This document shows, piece after piece, positions 28,550 through 37,672 of a stretch of DNA of 64,000 bases (the stretch's first letter is position 1; the number at the start of each line of letters is the position of its first letter). Where the stretch lies: NCBI RefSeq assembly GCF_006546985.1, contig NZ_ML637008.1, positions 180,266 to 244,265 on the forward strand, written 5' to 3'. The translations under genes and the position numbers were made by a program. Source of the DNA: Bacillus sp. 03113 (GTDB taxonomy: Bacteria > Bacillota > Bacilli > Bacillales > Cytobacillaceae). The notes under the pieces are model-generated. The model made no database searches. It was not told where the DNA came from and was given only the letters and a program-made list of their open reading frames with translations.

Positions 28550-29686
28550 TTGAAAATGGCAACGGAACAATTAGAAAAGGAAGTAATGGACATTTTTGAT
28601 TATTTGCATGCTCATCCGGAAATAAGCTGGAAAGAATTTAATACTACGCAATACATAAAGGATTTTTTTGAAAAAAGGGAAGTTAGAGTAACTACTTTTT
28701 CTGATAGTACTGGAGTAATTGCTGAGATTGGGTCTGGAAAGCCGGTAATTGGCATTCGAGCAGATATGGATGCACTTTGGCAGCAGGTAGATGGTGAGTT
28801 TCGTGCAAATCATTCATGTGGCCATGATGCGCATATGAGCATTGTGTTAGGTGCATTTATGCTTCTTCAAAAAACAGAATCAGCATTACAAGGAACCGTT
28901 CGTTTTATTTTTCAACCAGCCGAGGAAAAGGGTACAGGCGCTTTAAAAATGATTGAAAAAGGTGTTGCAGATGACCTGGATTTTTTATATGGGGTTCATT
29001 TGCGACCGTATCAAGAGTTAGAGAATCATAAAGCTGCCCCTGCGATTTATCATGGTGCCGCCCAAACGATAAAAGGTAAAATTATTGGGGAAGATGCGCA
29101 CGGAGCTAGACCACACTTAAATGTGAATGCAATTGAAGTAGGTTCAGCTCTTGTACAAATGCTTCAAGGCATTCATCTAAACCCTAGCATTCCGTATTCA
29201 GTGAAAATGACAACCTTCCATGCAGGGGGAGAGAGTGCGAATATTATCCCAGGAAACGCAAATTTTAGTTTGGATCTAAGAGCACAAACAAACGAATTAA
29301 TGGAACAATTAGATGATCATATTCAAAAAATTATTCATTCTTTAATACTGAGATTTGATGTTACAATTACAACAGAAGGCAATGGACCTACTGCCGCAGC
29401 ACATGTTCATCCAGAAGCAGAAGAAATACTGCAGGACGCTATTTTAGAAACGATTGGTGAGGAATATTTATCTCCATCAATAGTGACGACTGGTGCAGAC
29501 GACTTTCATTTCTATACGATTAAACGTTCAAATATTAAAGCCACTATGCTGGCATTAGGCTGTGATTTAAGACCAGGTCTTCATCATTCAAAAATGACCT
29601 TTGACACGAGTGCAATTGTTCGAGGATCTGAAATATTGTCGAGAGCAGTAGAGAAAACACTTGCTAGAGGAGATGTCTATAGCTGA
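28550..29686 (+). CDS. M20-family amidohydrolase, probable N-succinyl/N-acyl-L-amino acid hydrolase
   Basis: 378 residues from a TTG start (AAAAGGGGAAGGG upstream). A dinuclear-metal M20 peptidase with GIRADMDAL, NHSCGHDAHM, QPAEEKGTG and a dimerisation domain insert (about 175-285). It is close to AmhX-type amidohydrolases. It overlaps the following acetyltransferase-like gene, which in turn overlaps an enolase-superfamily racemase gene. The same trio in Geobacillus kaustophilus (succinyltransferase, N-succinylamino acid racemase, desuccinylase) converts D- to L-amino acids irreversibly. By that analogy this enzyme removes the succinyl group from the L-form. Confidence 0.82.
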   Translation: MKMATEQLEKEVMDIFDYLHAHPEISWKEFNTTQYIKDFFEKREVRVTTFSDSTGVIAEIGSGKPVIGIRADMDALWQQVDGEFRANHSCGHDAHMSIVLGAFMLLQKTESALQGTVRFIFQPAEEKGTGALKMIEKGVADDLDFLYGVHLRPYQELENHKAAPAIYHGAAQTIKGKIIGEDAHGARPHLNVNAIEVGSALVQMLQGIHLNPSIPYSVKMTTFHAGGESANIIPGNANFSLDLRAQTNELMEQLDDHIQKIIHSLILRFDVTITTEGNGPTAAAHVHPEAEEILQDAILETIGEEYLSPSIVTTGADDFHFYTIKRSNIKATMLALGCDLRPGLHHSKMTFDTSAIVRGSEILSRAVEKTLARGDVYS

Positions 29687-30531
29687 TGAACATCGAGATT
29701 AAGCGAGTGAATAGCCTTGATGATTTAAGGGAGGTGCAGCGAGTCGAAGAAGCTGTATGGCAGGGACAAGCTTCAATCCCAATCCATCAATATTACACAG
29801 CGGTTGAAAATGGAGGCATAATCATTGGAGCCTATGATCATGATAAGCTAATTGGCTTTAGCTATGGCTTTCCTGGATATCGAAATGGCTTTACGTATTT
29901 ATGCTCTCACATGCTTGCCTTTGAAGATAGCTATCGAAAGAACGGTCTTGGAAAGCACCTAAAGGAACGGCAAAAAGAAGAAGCGCTTGAACAAGGTTAT
30001 ACAATGATTTGCTGGACCTTTGATCCACTTGAAACCGTCAATGCTAATTTAAATATACGCAAGCTCCGTGGGATTACTGGAAAGTATTTGGAAAACCATT
30101 ATGGTGACATGAAAGATGAATTAAATCAAGGCTTGGCAACAGATCGTTTTTTAGTTGAGTGGTGGATAAAAAGTGACTATGTAAATGAGGTGGATCAATA
30201 TCCCACAATTTTATGGGAGGAAAACTTCTCTTTAATGGATGTAGTCTTAAACGATCAAGGCTTACCTTTTGTACATAAAAATCAACTTGAAACCTTTCAT
30301 GATTCACACGCTCAGTGGCTCGTACCTGTTCCAGATCAATTTCAAGCTTTAAAGAAAGCAGATTTATCACTAGCTGTAGATTGGCGCATGCAAACGAGAA
30401 AGGCATTTCAGCTGCTATTAAAGTCAGGCTATACAGCTGTAGATATAAAGCATATTCCTGAGCGAAAAATATGCTTTTATGCATTTTTGAAACGAAATCA
30501 GCTTCGTTTAGATAATGGAGGGTGTCAATGA
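29686..30531 (+). CDS. GNAT-family acyltransferase, probable D-amino acid N-succinyltransferase
   Basis: 281 residues. The ATG overlaps the hydrolase stop. A GNAT fold occupies about residues 1-150 ([50 protein letters not shown] with the acyl-CoA loop, [18 protein letters not shown]), with a family-specific C-terminal extension. It belongs to the predicted GNAT group COG3375, which is found beside N-succinylamino acid racemases. In the described pathway it loads succinyl from succinyl-CoA onto a D-amino acid. The acyl donor and amino acid range are inferred. Confidence 0.78.
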   Translation: MNIEIKRVNSLDDLREVQRVEEAVWQGQASIPIHQYYTAVENGGIIIGAYDHDKLIGFSYGFPGYRNGFTYLCSHMLAFEDSYRKNGLGKHLKERQKEEALEQGYTMICWTFDPLETVNANLNIRKLRGITGKYLENHYGDMKDELNQGLATDRFLVEWWIKSDYVNEVDQYPTILWEENFSLMDVVLNDQGLPFVHKNQLETFHDSHAQWLVPVPDQFQALKKADLSLAVDWRMQTRKAFQLLLKSGYTAVDIKHIPERKICFYAFLKRNQLRLDNGGCQ

Positions 30532-31658
30532 ATCATCAACATTTGATCAAAATAAAAGAGATTATTCTACATAAATTATCGATGCGATTAAAAGCACCTT
30601 TTACAACAAGCTTTGGGACGTTTCAAGAGAAGGAATTTTTCGTTATCGAAATGGTGGGGGAAGATGGAAAAGTAGGATGGGGAGAATCAACGGCTTTTTC
30701 AAGTCCATGGTACAGTGAAGAAACGGTTAAGACAAATGAACATATCATGGAGGATTTTCTTATTCCTCTGCTATTACAAAAACCAATCCTTCACCCAGAT
30801 GAAGTGTCGGAACGATTTGAGTCCATTCGCCGAAACAATATGGCGAAAGCAGCAGTCGAAGGAGCTGTATGGGATCTTTATGCAAAACAGCTTCATCTTC
30901 CTTTAGCTAAGGCCATTGGAGGAACGAAATCAAAAATAGAAGTAGGAATTAGCATCGGTGTTCAAAAATCGGTAAAGGATTTAATCCATTTGATTGAAGG
31001 GTATGTAGAAGAAGGATATAAACGTATGAAAGTGAAAATTAAGCCTGGCTGGGATATAAACGTTCTAAAAGAATTACGGCAACACTTTCCTTCTTTACCT
31101 TTGATGGCGGATGCTAACTCTGCCTATACGCTAGATGATATTGAGCTATTTAAACAGATGGATGATTTAGGCTTAATGATGTTTGAACAGCCTCTAGCAC
31201 ATGATGATATTATCGATCACGCAAAGCTGCAAAAGGAAATCCAGACGCCAATTTGTTTAGATGAAAGCATTCATTCGTTAGAGGATGCGAGAAAAGCAGT
31301 CGAATTAGGGAGCTGCAAAATCATTAATATAAAAATTGGCAGAGTAGGCGGCTTAACAGAAGCAAAAAAAATTCATGATTATTGTAAGCAGCATGGGATT
31401 GCTGTTTGGTGCGGCGGTATGCTAGAAGCAGGAATTGGCCGTGCTCATAATGTGGCCATTACGGCTTTAGATCAATTTGTATTACCTGGGGACACCGCAG
31501 GCTCCTCAAGATACTGGGACAGAGATATTATTGATCCAGAGGTAATGGTAGAAGATGGGTATATTCACATTCCTGAAACATTTGGGATCGGTTTTGAAGT
31601 AAATCGAGATATGTTAAAAAAATACACGGTAGAAAAGAAGGTATTTCATCAAGAATGA
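30528..31658 (+). CDS. N-succinylamino acid racemase / o-succinylbenzoate synthase family (enolase superfamily)
   Basis: 376 residues from the ATG that overlaps the preceding stop (ATGA), with GGAGGGTG upstream. Capping domain (1-130) and TIM barrel with the expected catalytic lysines and metal ligands: KVKIKPG (KxK), MADANSAY (Asp), MFEQPL (Glu), CLDESI (Asp), NIKIGRVGG (Lys). Members are either menaquinone-pathway OSBS or racemases. No menaquinone gene is near, while the upstream acyltransferase and amidohydrolase fit the racemase role. It would equilibrate N-succinyl-D- and L-amino acids. Confidence 0.85.
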   Translation: MNHQHLIKIKEIILHKLSMRLKAPFTTSFGTFQEKEFFVIEMVGEDGKVGWGESTAFSSPWYSEETVKTNEHIMEDFLIPLLLQKPILHPDEVSERFESIRRNNMAKAAVEGAVWDLYAKQLHLPLAKAIGGTKSKIEVGISIGVQKSVKDLIHLIEGYVEEGYKRMKVKIKPGWDINVLKELRQHFPSLPLMADANSAYTLDDIELFKQMDDLGLMMFEQPLAHDDIIDHAKLQKEIQTPICLDESIHSLEDARKAVELGSCKIINIKIGRVGGLTEAKKIHDYCKQHGIAVWCGGMLEAGIGRAHNVAITALDQFVLPGDTAGSSRYWDRDIIDPEVMVEDGYIHIPETFGIGFEVNRDMLKKYTVEKKVFHQE

Positions 31659-31768
31659 TTTCTTTTTGAAGCTTTCCAGAAAAATCCTTAACAAAAAGAA
31701 GAAAATATCAGAAAACTATTTACATAATAGAGAAAATTTAGAAAATAACATCATTAAGAAAAGAGGAG

Positions 31769-31777
31769 TGCTATAAT
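31769..31777 (+). promoter_or_regulatory. Extended -10 promoter of the PfoR-like gene
   Basis: TGCTATAAT is a perfect extended -10 element. The -35 region (around CATCAT) is poor, as is common for extended -10 promoters. The transcript would begin near 31784, about 317 bases before the start codon at 32101. Confidence 0.65.
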
Positions 31778-31783
31778 ACAACT

Positions 31784-32000
31784 ATTAACTTTGCAAGACT
31801 TGTTTTGCATAACCTGTCTATGCCCAGTTGATATGATGGTTGGGAGAATCTATTTTTCTACCAATTATTCATCATCACTGGGTTATTTTTTGCCAGGTTT
31901 AAAGGAGTGTGGTTCTATTTGGATATTGATATTAGACTGAACAGACTGTATCGATTAAGTTAACACTGTTTTTATGGGAATGATCTAGCTATTAACAGTG
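31784..32000 (+). ncRNA. Candidate structured 5' leader RNA
   Basis: A small hairpin TGCAA/TTGCA (31792-31809) is followed by a long stem-loop. AACCTG (31811-31816) pairs with CAGGTT (31894-31899), CCCAGT (31823-31828) with ACTGGG (31877-31882), then GAT/ATC, GATG/CATC and TTGG (31840-31843) with CCAA (31861-31864). A later stem CACTGTT (31964-31970)/AACAGTG (31994-32000) follows. No T run follows the large hairpin, so it is not a simple terminator. It matches no riboswitch class I recognise. A cis-regulatory RNA is inferred from the extended leader and stem design. Confidence 0.5.
31919..31963 (+). CDS. Possible 14-residue leader peptide
   Basis: TTG-started reading frame encoding MDIDIRLNRLYRLS, preceded by AAAGGAG 11 bases upstream and directly following the large leader hairpin. 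Three arginines in 14 residues and the position between two stems would suit translation-dependent attenuation. It may equally be chance. Confidence 0.25.
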   Translation: MDIDIRLNRLYRLS

Positions 32001-32100
32001 GAATTGCCATGAGATCTACTTCATTTATCGAACGATTTCTACTTCATTTTTGACAATTCCTAGTAAAAAATTTCGGAACAAAATAGAGGAGTCGGTAGTA

Positions 32101-33117
32101 ATGAAAGAATATATAAAAGATCGAATGTATAAAGCGTCAGCAGGTATGGCGAATGCGGTGCTAGTTACTTTGGGAATTGGTCTTTTGCTAGAATCAATCG
32201 GAAGATTTTTTGGCTGGGATACACTTGTCACAGTTGGGTCTTCAGCAAAGGTATTATTAGCTCCAGCCTTTGGTGCTGGGGTTGCCTATAAATTAGGTGG
32301 AAATACGTTAGTCATTTTTAGTGCGATGGTTTGTAGTTCTATTGGTGGAAATGCTCTTCATATAACAGCAGAAGGAGCTGTAACGATTGCTCCTGGACAA
32401 CCTGTTAGTGCCGTTGTGGCAGGCTTAGTTGCAACATATGTTGGTAAACGGATAACAGGTCGGACGATACTGGATATGATAGCGATTCCTGCCGGTGCTA
32501 TATTTGTAGGTGGCTTGGCCGGTGTTGGTTTAGCAATGGTAACAACTCCATTTCTACAATGGTTGAGTGGAGAAATCACAACTTCTGTACAAGGCTCTCC
32601 TTTAATTGCTTCGATGGTTATTAGTTTGGTATGGAGCATTCTTCTCATGTCCCCAGCCTCTTCAGCAGCACTGGCGATTGCCCTTCAATTGGACCCAGTA
32701 TCTAGTGCAGCTGCTCTGATCGGATGTACCGTTCAATTTGTAGGCTTTACAGCGATGTCATTAAAACAAAATGATCTCGGTGGCTTTTTAGCACAATTTT
32801 TGGTAACTCCTAAAGTACAATTCCCAAATTTGGTGAAGAATCCTTTGCTGGTGATCCCACCTTTTATCTCAGCAGTCATTTGTGCGCCAATCGCAACGCT
32901 TGTATTGAATTTTCAAGTTTCTTATGAATTAGCAGGGCTCGGTTTGAATTCATTTATTGCTCCATTAAATATTTTAGCAACCCAAGGAATAAAAGGATTT
33001 ATTATTTATTTAACAGTAGGTGTCCTTCTTCCAATTCTCATTACAATGAGTTTATATTATGTTATCAAATTAGTTGGTTGGGCAAAAGCAGGCGACTTGC
33101 ATATGGAAGTGCAATAG
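32101..33117 (+). CDS. PfoR-like / PTS EIIC-type membrane protein (PTS_EIIC_2, COG3641)
   Basis: 338 residues from the ATG with AGAGGAG nine bases upstream. An in-frame ATG at 32050 (17 codons longer) lacks a ribosome binding site. Eight to ten membrane helices, Gly/Ala-rich, with GAGVAYKLGGNTLVIFSAMV and PASSAALAIALQLDP. Homologues are annotated as a sugar-PTS subunit IIC without associated EIIA/EIIB, or as the toxin regulator PfoR of Clostridium perfringens; no activity is firmly assigned. No PTS partner genes are nearby. The long structured leader suggests RNA-level control. Confidence 0.75.
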   Translation: MKEYIKDRMYKASAGMANAVLVTLGIGLLLESIGRFFGWDTLVTVGSSAKVLLAPAFGAGVAYKLGGNTLVIFSAMVCSSIGGNALHITAEGAVTIAPGQPVSAVVAGLVATYVGKRITGRTILDMIAIPAGAIFVGGLAGVGLAMVTTPFLQWLSGEITTSVQGSPLIASMVISLVWSILLMSPASSAALAIALQLDPVSSAAALIGCTVQFVGFTAMSLKQNDLGGFLAQFLVTPKVQFPNLVKNPLLVIPPFISAVICAPIATLVLNFQVSYELAGLGLNSFIAPLNILATQGIKGFIIYLTVGVLLPILITMSLYYVIKLVGWAKAGDLHMEVQ

Positions 33118-33152
33118 TGGATTAGTATGAAAATCCTTTATAGTGTATAAAA

Positions 33153-33192
33153 AAACTCATCCACTGCTTTTGTAATGGATGAGCTTTTTTTT
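33153..33192 (+). terminator. Terminator of the PfoR-like gene
   Basis: CTCATCCA (33156-33163) pairs with TGGATGAG (33176-33183), followed by C and eight or nine T. Confidence 0.9.
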
Positions 33193-33222
33193 AAGTAAAT
33201 AGAATTCTTGAAGGTAGACTTG

Positions 33223-33343
33223 TGTCTAGCTTCAGGCGCCTAGCCCTTGTGAAAAATAACCTCATGCCTCTAAAAGTAAAAAACACTTTTTGATTCATGA
33301 GAACACTTTTCTTCAGGGCTGACCAAGGCGCTTCCGCTTTTCT
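33223..33343 (+). repeat. Dispersed intergenic repeat of the type at 1-120
   Basis: It runs from TGTCTAGC to GCGCTTCCGCTTTTCT and is the inverse-orientation equivalent of the left-edge copy. Its last two bases form part of the TAG stop of the minus-strand exporter gene, so it abuts the 3' end of that gene exactly. Confidence 0.85.
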
Positions 33344-35093
33344 AATTGTTTTGCAGCTCCCATCTGAATTGCTGCTCAACTAGCTTTTGATAGAGAGCAT
33401 GGTTTTTCAATAGCGTTTCATGATTGCCAATACCAGTTAGTTCTCCTTGCTCCATAACTAGGATTTGATCCGCATCTACAACGGTTGATAAACGGTGTGC
33501 GATAACAAGGGTTGTACGGCCTATCATGAGATTTTGCAATGCCTCTTGGACTACTTTTTCTGAGGTTGAATCTAACGCTGAAGTGGCTTCATCGAGCATT
33601 AAAATTTTAGGATCATGCAGGATTGCTCGGGCAATTGCAATACGCTGACGCTGTCCTCCAGAAAGCATAATCCCTCGTTCCCCAACCTCCGTATCATAGC
33701 CTTTAGGCAGATTTTTCACAAACTCATCTACATACGCTAATTCTGCTGCTTTTGTTAATTCCTCTTCTGTCACTTCACGATCCATAGCATAGCATATATT
33801 TTCACGAATGGTTCCGGCAAGGAGTGGGCTTTCTTGTGAGACATAACTAATTTCATTTCGCCATTCGCTTAACCCAATATCGGTTAAAGGTGTATCTCCA
33901 AGAAGAATCACGCCATCTGATGGCTGATAGAACCGTTCAAGGAGAGAAAAAATCGTCGTTTTTCCACTTCCACTTGGACCAACGATGGCAGTCACTTTCC
34001 CAGAATCGATGGTAAAATTCACATTGTGCAAAATGGTTTCACTACTTTGATAGGCAAATGTAACATTGTCAAATCGGATTGGTAGAGTAGGATTGATTTC
34101 TTGTTCAGTAGTATGATGATCCTCTTGCTGATGATCAAATATTTCCATCATCCGTTCTGTAACACCCATTGTTTTTTGCAAGCTTGCAAAGAAACGAGTC
34201 AACATTGTAATGGGCATGATAATTTGGAAAAGATACAAAATGAACGCAACAAGATCACCAGCGCTTAATCCTCCTGAAGCAACGCGATAACCGCCATATC
34301 CAATGACGATAACGAGCATAAACATGATGACAAAGCCCATTAATGGTTGTAGAATCGCAAATAATCGTGCTTCCTTTAAGCCAACCTCAAAAAGATGTTC
34401 AACACCCTCTTCGCCATTTTTCTTTTCAACAGGTTCCGCAACATAGGCTTTAACTAATCGAATTTCAGAAATAACCTGAGTGATATGGCTTGTAAAATTA
34501 GCTGTTTCCCCTTGTAAACGAATAGAGATTTTCCTCATTTTGCTGCCGATAGGTCTCATAATAAAGAAGATAAGAGGAACAGCAGTCAGCATCACTAGAG
34601 TCATAGACCAATCCAAAAATAGTAGAATCCCTATAGATCCAACGAGGGAGATCATACCCGTAAAAATTGAAACGAGTTGTGTGCTAATTAATTCTTTGAC
34701 AACAGCAGTATCACTATAAATACGGCTAATCGTTTCTCCTGAGCGATTTTTATCAAAATAGGAGATCGGTAAGAGCAATATTTTTCTCCACAGTTTTTTT
34801 CGTAAATTCGCTACAACCTTTTCCCCAAGATAAGCAAGAAAATAAGTTGAAAAGCCTCCCGTAATCGCTTGAATAATAAATGCCCCTAGTAAAAAAAGAA
34901 GTGTTGTGTAGTTAATGGATTGAGTAGACATAACATCAATTAAATTTTTGGTGAACAAGGGGACAATTAAGCTGGCAATAGTTGAAATCAAGCTTAATCC
35001 AAGAACTAGAATCATAAGTGTTTTTGGTAAAGACTTGAAATCGATTAATTGAATTAATTGTTTTATTTCTATTTTCGGTTTTGTTTCTTTCAC
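33342..35093 (-). CDS. bmrA: ABC multidrug exporter, half-transporter (BmrA type)
   Basis: 583 residues from a GTG start (GGAGG upstream). A six-helix exporter domain (about 25-320) is fused to an ATPase domain: Walker A GPSGSGKTT, signature LSGGQRQRIAIARA, Walker [13 protein letters not shown], switch histidine VIAHRLS. Length and layout match Bacillus subtilis BmrA (YvcC). It acts as a homodimer and exports drugs or lipophilic compounds. It lies 87 bases after a sensor kinase gene on the same strand and is probably co-transcribed with the two-component system and the SnoaL-like protein. The symbol rests on family resemblance; other drug half-exporters look similar. Confidence 0.82.
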   Translation of the reverse strand: MKETKPKIEIKQLIQLIDFKSLPKTLMILVLGLSLISTIASLIVPLFTKNLIDVMSTQSINYTTLLFLLGAFIIQAITGGFSTYFLAYLGEKVVANLRKKLWRKILLLPISYFDKNRSGETISRIYSDTAVVKELISTQLVSIFTGMISLVGSIGILLFLDWSMTLVMLTAVPLIFFIMRPIGSKMRKISIRLQGETANFTSHITQVISEIRLVKAYVAEPVEKKNGEEGVEHLFEVGLKEARLFAILQPLMGFVIMFMLVIVIGYGGYRVASGGLSAGDLVAFILYLFQIIMPITMLTRFFASLQKTMGVTERMMEIFDHQQEDHHTTEQEINPTLPIRFDNVTFAYQSSETILHNVNFTIDSGKVTAIVGPSGSGKTTIFSLLERFYQPSDGVILLGDTPLTDIGLSEWRNEISYVSQESPLLAGTIRENICYAMDREVTEEELTKAAELAYVDEFVKNLPKGYDTEVGERGIMLSGGQRQRIAIARAILHDPKILMLDEATSALDSTSEKVVQEALQNLMIGRTTLVIAHRLSTVVDADQILVMEQGELTGIGNHETLLKNHALYQKLVEQQFRWELQNN

Positions 35094-35179
35094 TAAAAAG
35101 GGCCTCCTTTTTTTTCCTTTTTATAGAGATAACTATACATAATTTTTGTGAACTGAATATGAACGGATGATTTTGTTTA

Positions 35180-36226
35180 CTAATTGAATGGGATATAAAC
35201 GATCATTTTGCAACCTTCCTTAACCTTACTTTCTACTCGAATATGTCCTTGGTGCAAATCAATAATTTTTTTTACAATCGTAAGACCCAAGCCACTCCCA
35301 TTGACGGTTCTATTACGTGATTTATCTGCTCTATAAAATCGTTCAAAAATATGAGCTTGATCCCCCTCTGAAATGCCAATACCAGAATCTTCAATTGTAA
35401 CTACAGCTTGATGTTTGTTATTTTGCAGGTGTACTTTAATGGTTCCATATTGCGGTGTGAATTTAATACTATTACTAATCAGGTTTACCCACAATTGATT
35501 CATAAGCTCTTTGTCAGCTACAATATTCACTTCATCAAGATAAACCTCTATTTCAATTGATTTTTCCATCCATTGAGGCTCACATGAAAGAATCACCTTT
35601 TGAAGTTGCTTGTCTAATTGAAATGGGGTAGGCTCAAACGGGTGATTATCTGACTCCAAAGAGGTAAGTTTCAATAGGTTATCACTTAATTTAGATAGCC
35701 TAGCACTTTCCGTTTCAATAATTTTGAGGTAATGCGTACGTCTGCTTTTGTCTAATGATTCATTTTGCAGAGCAATTGAAAAACCTTTGATAGAAGTAAG
35801 AGGTGATTGAATTTCATGGGAAACATTTGAAATAAATTCTTGGCGCATTTGTTCCATACGTTGAAGTTCCTCTGCCATATGGTTGATGCTGCTATATACC
35901 TGACTAAAAGGATTGGATTTGTCCTCCAGTTTTTTAGCGTTCAGCTTCACATTAAAGTTCCCTTCAGATATTTGTTTAAATGCTTCTGTCATAACATTAA
36001 ATAATTCAAATCGCTTAGGAGAGAGATATTTTCCAATTAAGTATCCAATTAAGTTTAAGATGAATATACTTATCAGTCCAATAATAAGAAACCTGATAAA
36101 ATCATTAGGTTGCGTGATGGAGCCATCATAAAAAAAATTAGTCATCCAATAGCTTATTATCCAAATGATCATAGTTGTACCCCAAATTTGCAGGACACGG
36201 AAGCAGAAAAGGAATTTCTTTTTCAT
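35180..36226 (-). CDS. Sensor histidine kinase with short extracellular loop
   Basis: 348 residues. Two membrane helices (about 10-30 and 44-65) with only about 15 residues between them, then a HAMP-like linker, dimerisation/phosphoacceptor domain (HEIQSPLTSIKGF, His near 140) and ATPase domain (NLISNSIKFTP, VEDSGIGISEGD, RFYRADKSRNR, GSGLGLTIVKKI). The tiny outer loop is typical of intramembrane-sensing kinases, which often monitor membrane-active compounds or a partner transporter. It overlaps the response regulator by 4 bases and precedes the exporter gene. Confidence 0.88.
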   Translation of the reverse strand: MKKKFLFCFRVLQIWGTTMIIWIISYWMTNFFYDGSITQPNDFIRFLIIGLISIFILNLIGYLIGKYLSPKRFELFNVMTEAFKQISEGNFNVKLNAKKLEDKSNPFSQVYSSINHMAEELQRMEQMRQEFISNVSHEIQSPLTSIKGFSIALQNESLDKSRRTHYLKIIETESARLSKLSDNLLKLTSLESDNHPFEPTPFQLDKQLQKVILSCEPQWMEKSIEIEVYLDEVNIVADKELMNQLWVNLISNSIKFTPQYGTIKVHLQNNKHQAVVTIEDSGIGISEGDQAHIFERFYRADKSRNRTVNGSGLGLTIVKKIIDLHQGHIRVESKVKEGCKMIVYIPFN

Positions 36227-36897
36227 GTTCGAGCCTCCATACGGTAGCCTAATCCACGAATTGTACGAATATGGAATGAATGCGATTCTTCAGGAAATCT
36301 TTCACGTATCCGTTTAATATGGACATCAACCGTCCTTTCGTCTCCCGGATAGTCATAGCCCCAAATTTCTTCTATGAGCTGCTCTCTTGTAAGTGTTTTT
36401 CCTACATAACTGGCAAGCTTGAATAAAAGCTCAAATTCTTTTAACGGGATGGAGATCCTTTGATTACTTACATATATTTCATATGTTTTATGATCCAGTA
36501 ACAATTCTCCAATTTGGACTCTTTGTGATGTTGCAATACGGTATCTTTTTAATAGTGCCTTCACCCTGGCAATTAATTCAAGAGGTTCGAATGGTTTAAC
36601 AAGATAATCATCAGTGCCTAAATGAAACCCCTTGATTTTTTGGGATGTTTCGCCTTTTGCTGTTAACATGAGCAATGGAAAATCATAATATTCTCTTAGT
36701 TCACGACATAGATCCCAGCCATTCATGTTAGGCATCATAATATCCAAAATCACCATATCGACATTTACCGATTCAAGCATACTGAGTGCTTCAACTCCAT
36801 CTGAAGCTTCGACAATATCAAATCCTTCATTTGATAAAAAATGATTGATCAATTCTCTAATGTGTGGGTCATCATCTACAATTAATATTTTGGGCAT
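36223..36897 (-). CDS. OmpR/PhoB-type response regulator
   Basis: 224 residues. Receiver domain with DDD near residue 8-10, phosphoacceptor Asp 52 in MVILDIMMPNMNG and lysine in YLVKPFEPLEL, followed by a winged-helix DNA-binding domain (about 125-222, LTREQLIEEIWGYDYPGDERTVDVHIKRIRER). ATG overlap with the kinase gene shows coupled translation. Probable targets are its own operon and the downstream exporter. Confidence 0.9.
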   Translation of the reverse strand: MPKILIVDDDPHIRELINHFLSNEGFDIVEASDGVEALSMLESVNVDMVILDIMMPNMNGWDLCRELREYYDFPLLMLTAKGETSQKIKGFHLGTDDYLVKPFEPLELIARVKALLKRYRIATSQRVQIGELLLDHKTYEIYVSNQRISIPLKEFELLFKLASYVGKTLTREQLIEEIWGYDYPGDERTVDVHIKRIRERFPEESHSFHIRTIRGLGYRMEART

Positions 36898-36915
36898 TGT
36901 TTACCATGCACCACC

Positions 36916-37335
36916 TTATCTAAAGTTCTTAACTATATTGATTACATTTGAAAGGTCCTCATCGAAAGTGAACTCTCGAATAATCGTGAGTGGCTGTTCA
37001 TCTTTCTTACGCCAAACAAAGTGATAAAATAGTCGTCTATCTCCTTTAACACGAGTCATAATAATTGATCCATACTCTCCATAACAGTTAGTAGAAATAA
37101 ACTTTGCATCATCAATTGGCCCCAGGCTTTTACCTTCAATGCGTATAGCACGAAACTGTTGCATAAAATCAGCCTTGGAAAAGACAATTGTACGTCCGAG
37201 AGGATCTACGCGGATATTTTCGAATTCAGAGTCATACATTTCATCTAATTTTTTTAGATTCATTAACAAGCCTGCTCTTAAATATTCATTCATTGCGTCT
37301 ATAAGGAGACTATTCATATCCATATTTATTTTCAT
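36916..37335 (-). CDS. SnoaL-like/NTF2-fold small protein
   Basis: 139 residues without signal peptide or membrane helix. The pattern (short N-terminal helices LLIDAMNEYLRAGLLMNLKKLDEMYD, then beta strands GEYGSIIMTRVKGDRR, LFYHFVWRKKDEQPLTIIREF) is that of the NTF2/SnoaL cone fold, as in DUF4440-like proteins. First gene of the minus-strand operon, 18 bases before the response regulator. It could bind a small ligand for the exporter system. No function is known. Confidence 0.6.
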   Translation of the reverse strand: MKINMDMNSLLIDAMNEYLRAGLLMNLKKLDEMYDSEFENIRVDPLGRTIVFSKADFMQQFRAIRIEGKSLGPIDDAKFISTNCYGEYGSIIMTRVKGDRRLFYHFVWRKKDEQPLTIIREFTFDEDLSNVINIVKNFR

Positions 37336-37465
37336 AATCGATTATCCTCCATTATGTTTTATATGACAAAAATAAATGTACAAAAATTGTATGAACTGAA
37401 TATGAACAGGTAAAGTGAAAGGTATTGTATGTAAGTCAGTTTTAGTAAAAAGATAAGCATTTTTA

Positions 37466-37479
37466 TGAAAGCGCTACTA
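37466..37479 (+). promoter_or_regulatory. cre-like site 1 before the broken sugar permease
   Basis: TGAAAGCGCTACTA matches the CcpA consensus at 12 of 14 positions and centres on AGCGCT. It could also be a LacI-family operator. Confidence 0.5.
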
Positions 37480-37553
37480 AAAATTAATGTGAGTTAATAC
37501 TGTTATTACAGTAAAATTAGATAAAAATTTTTGATTTTTGAAAAATTATTGAT

Positions 37554-37567
37554 TGTAAGCGGTTAAT
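37554..37567 (+). promoter_or_regulatory. cre-like site 2
   Basis: TGTAAGCGGTTAAT, 12 of 14 positions of the cre consensus, in the same control region. Confidence 0.45.
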
Positions 37568-37616
37568 TTGATATATTTGATTTAGTAAATATTAGTAAAT
37601 GAATTAGGGAAGAAAA

Positions 37617-37630
37617 TGCAAACGCTTTAA
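37617..37630 (+). promoter_or_regulatory. cre-like site 3
   Basis: TGCAAACGCTTTAA, about 11-12 of 14 positions of the cre consensus, 43 bases before the permease start. Confidence 0.45.
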
Positions 37631-37672
37631 TTTTTTGGCCATGAATATATCTTTATAAGGAGAAGATGGTTT

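Noticed and set aside
30528-31658. menC of menaquinone synthesis
   Set aside because: No other men gene nearby, and the coupled acyltransferase and amidohydrolase fit the N-succinylamino acid racemase pathway better.
31811-31899. Large hairpin as a transcription terminator
   Set aside because: It is followed by TAAAGGAG rather than a T run, and lies within a leader with a downstream gene in the same direction.
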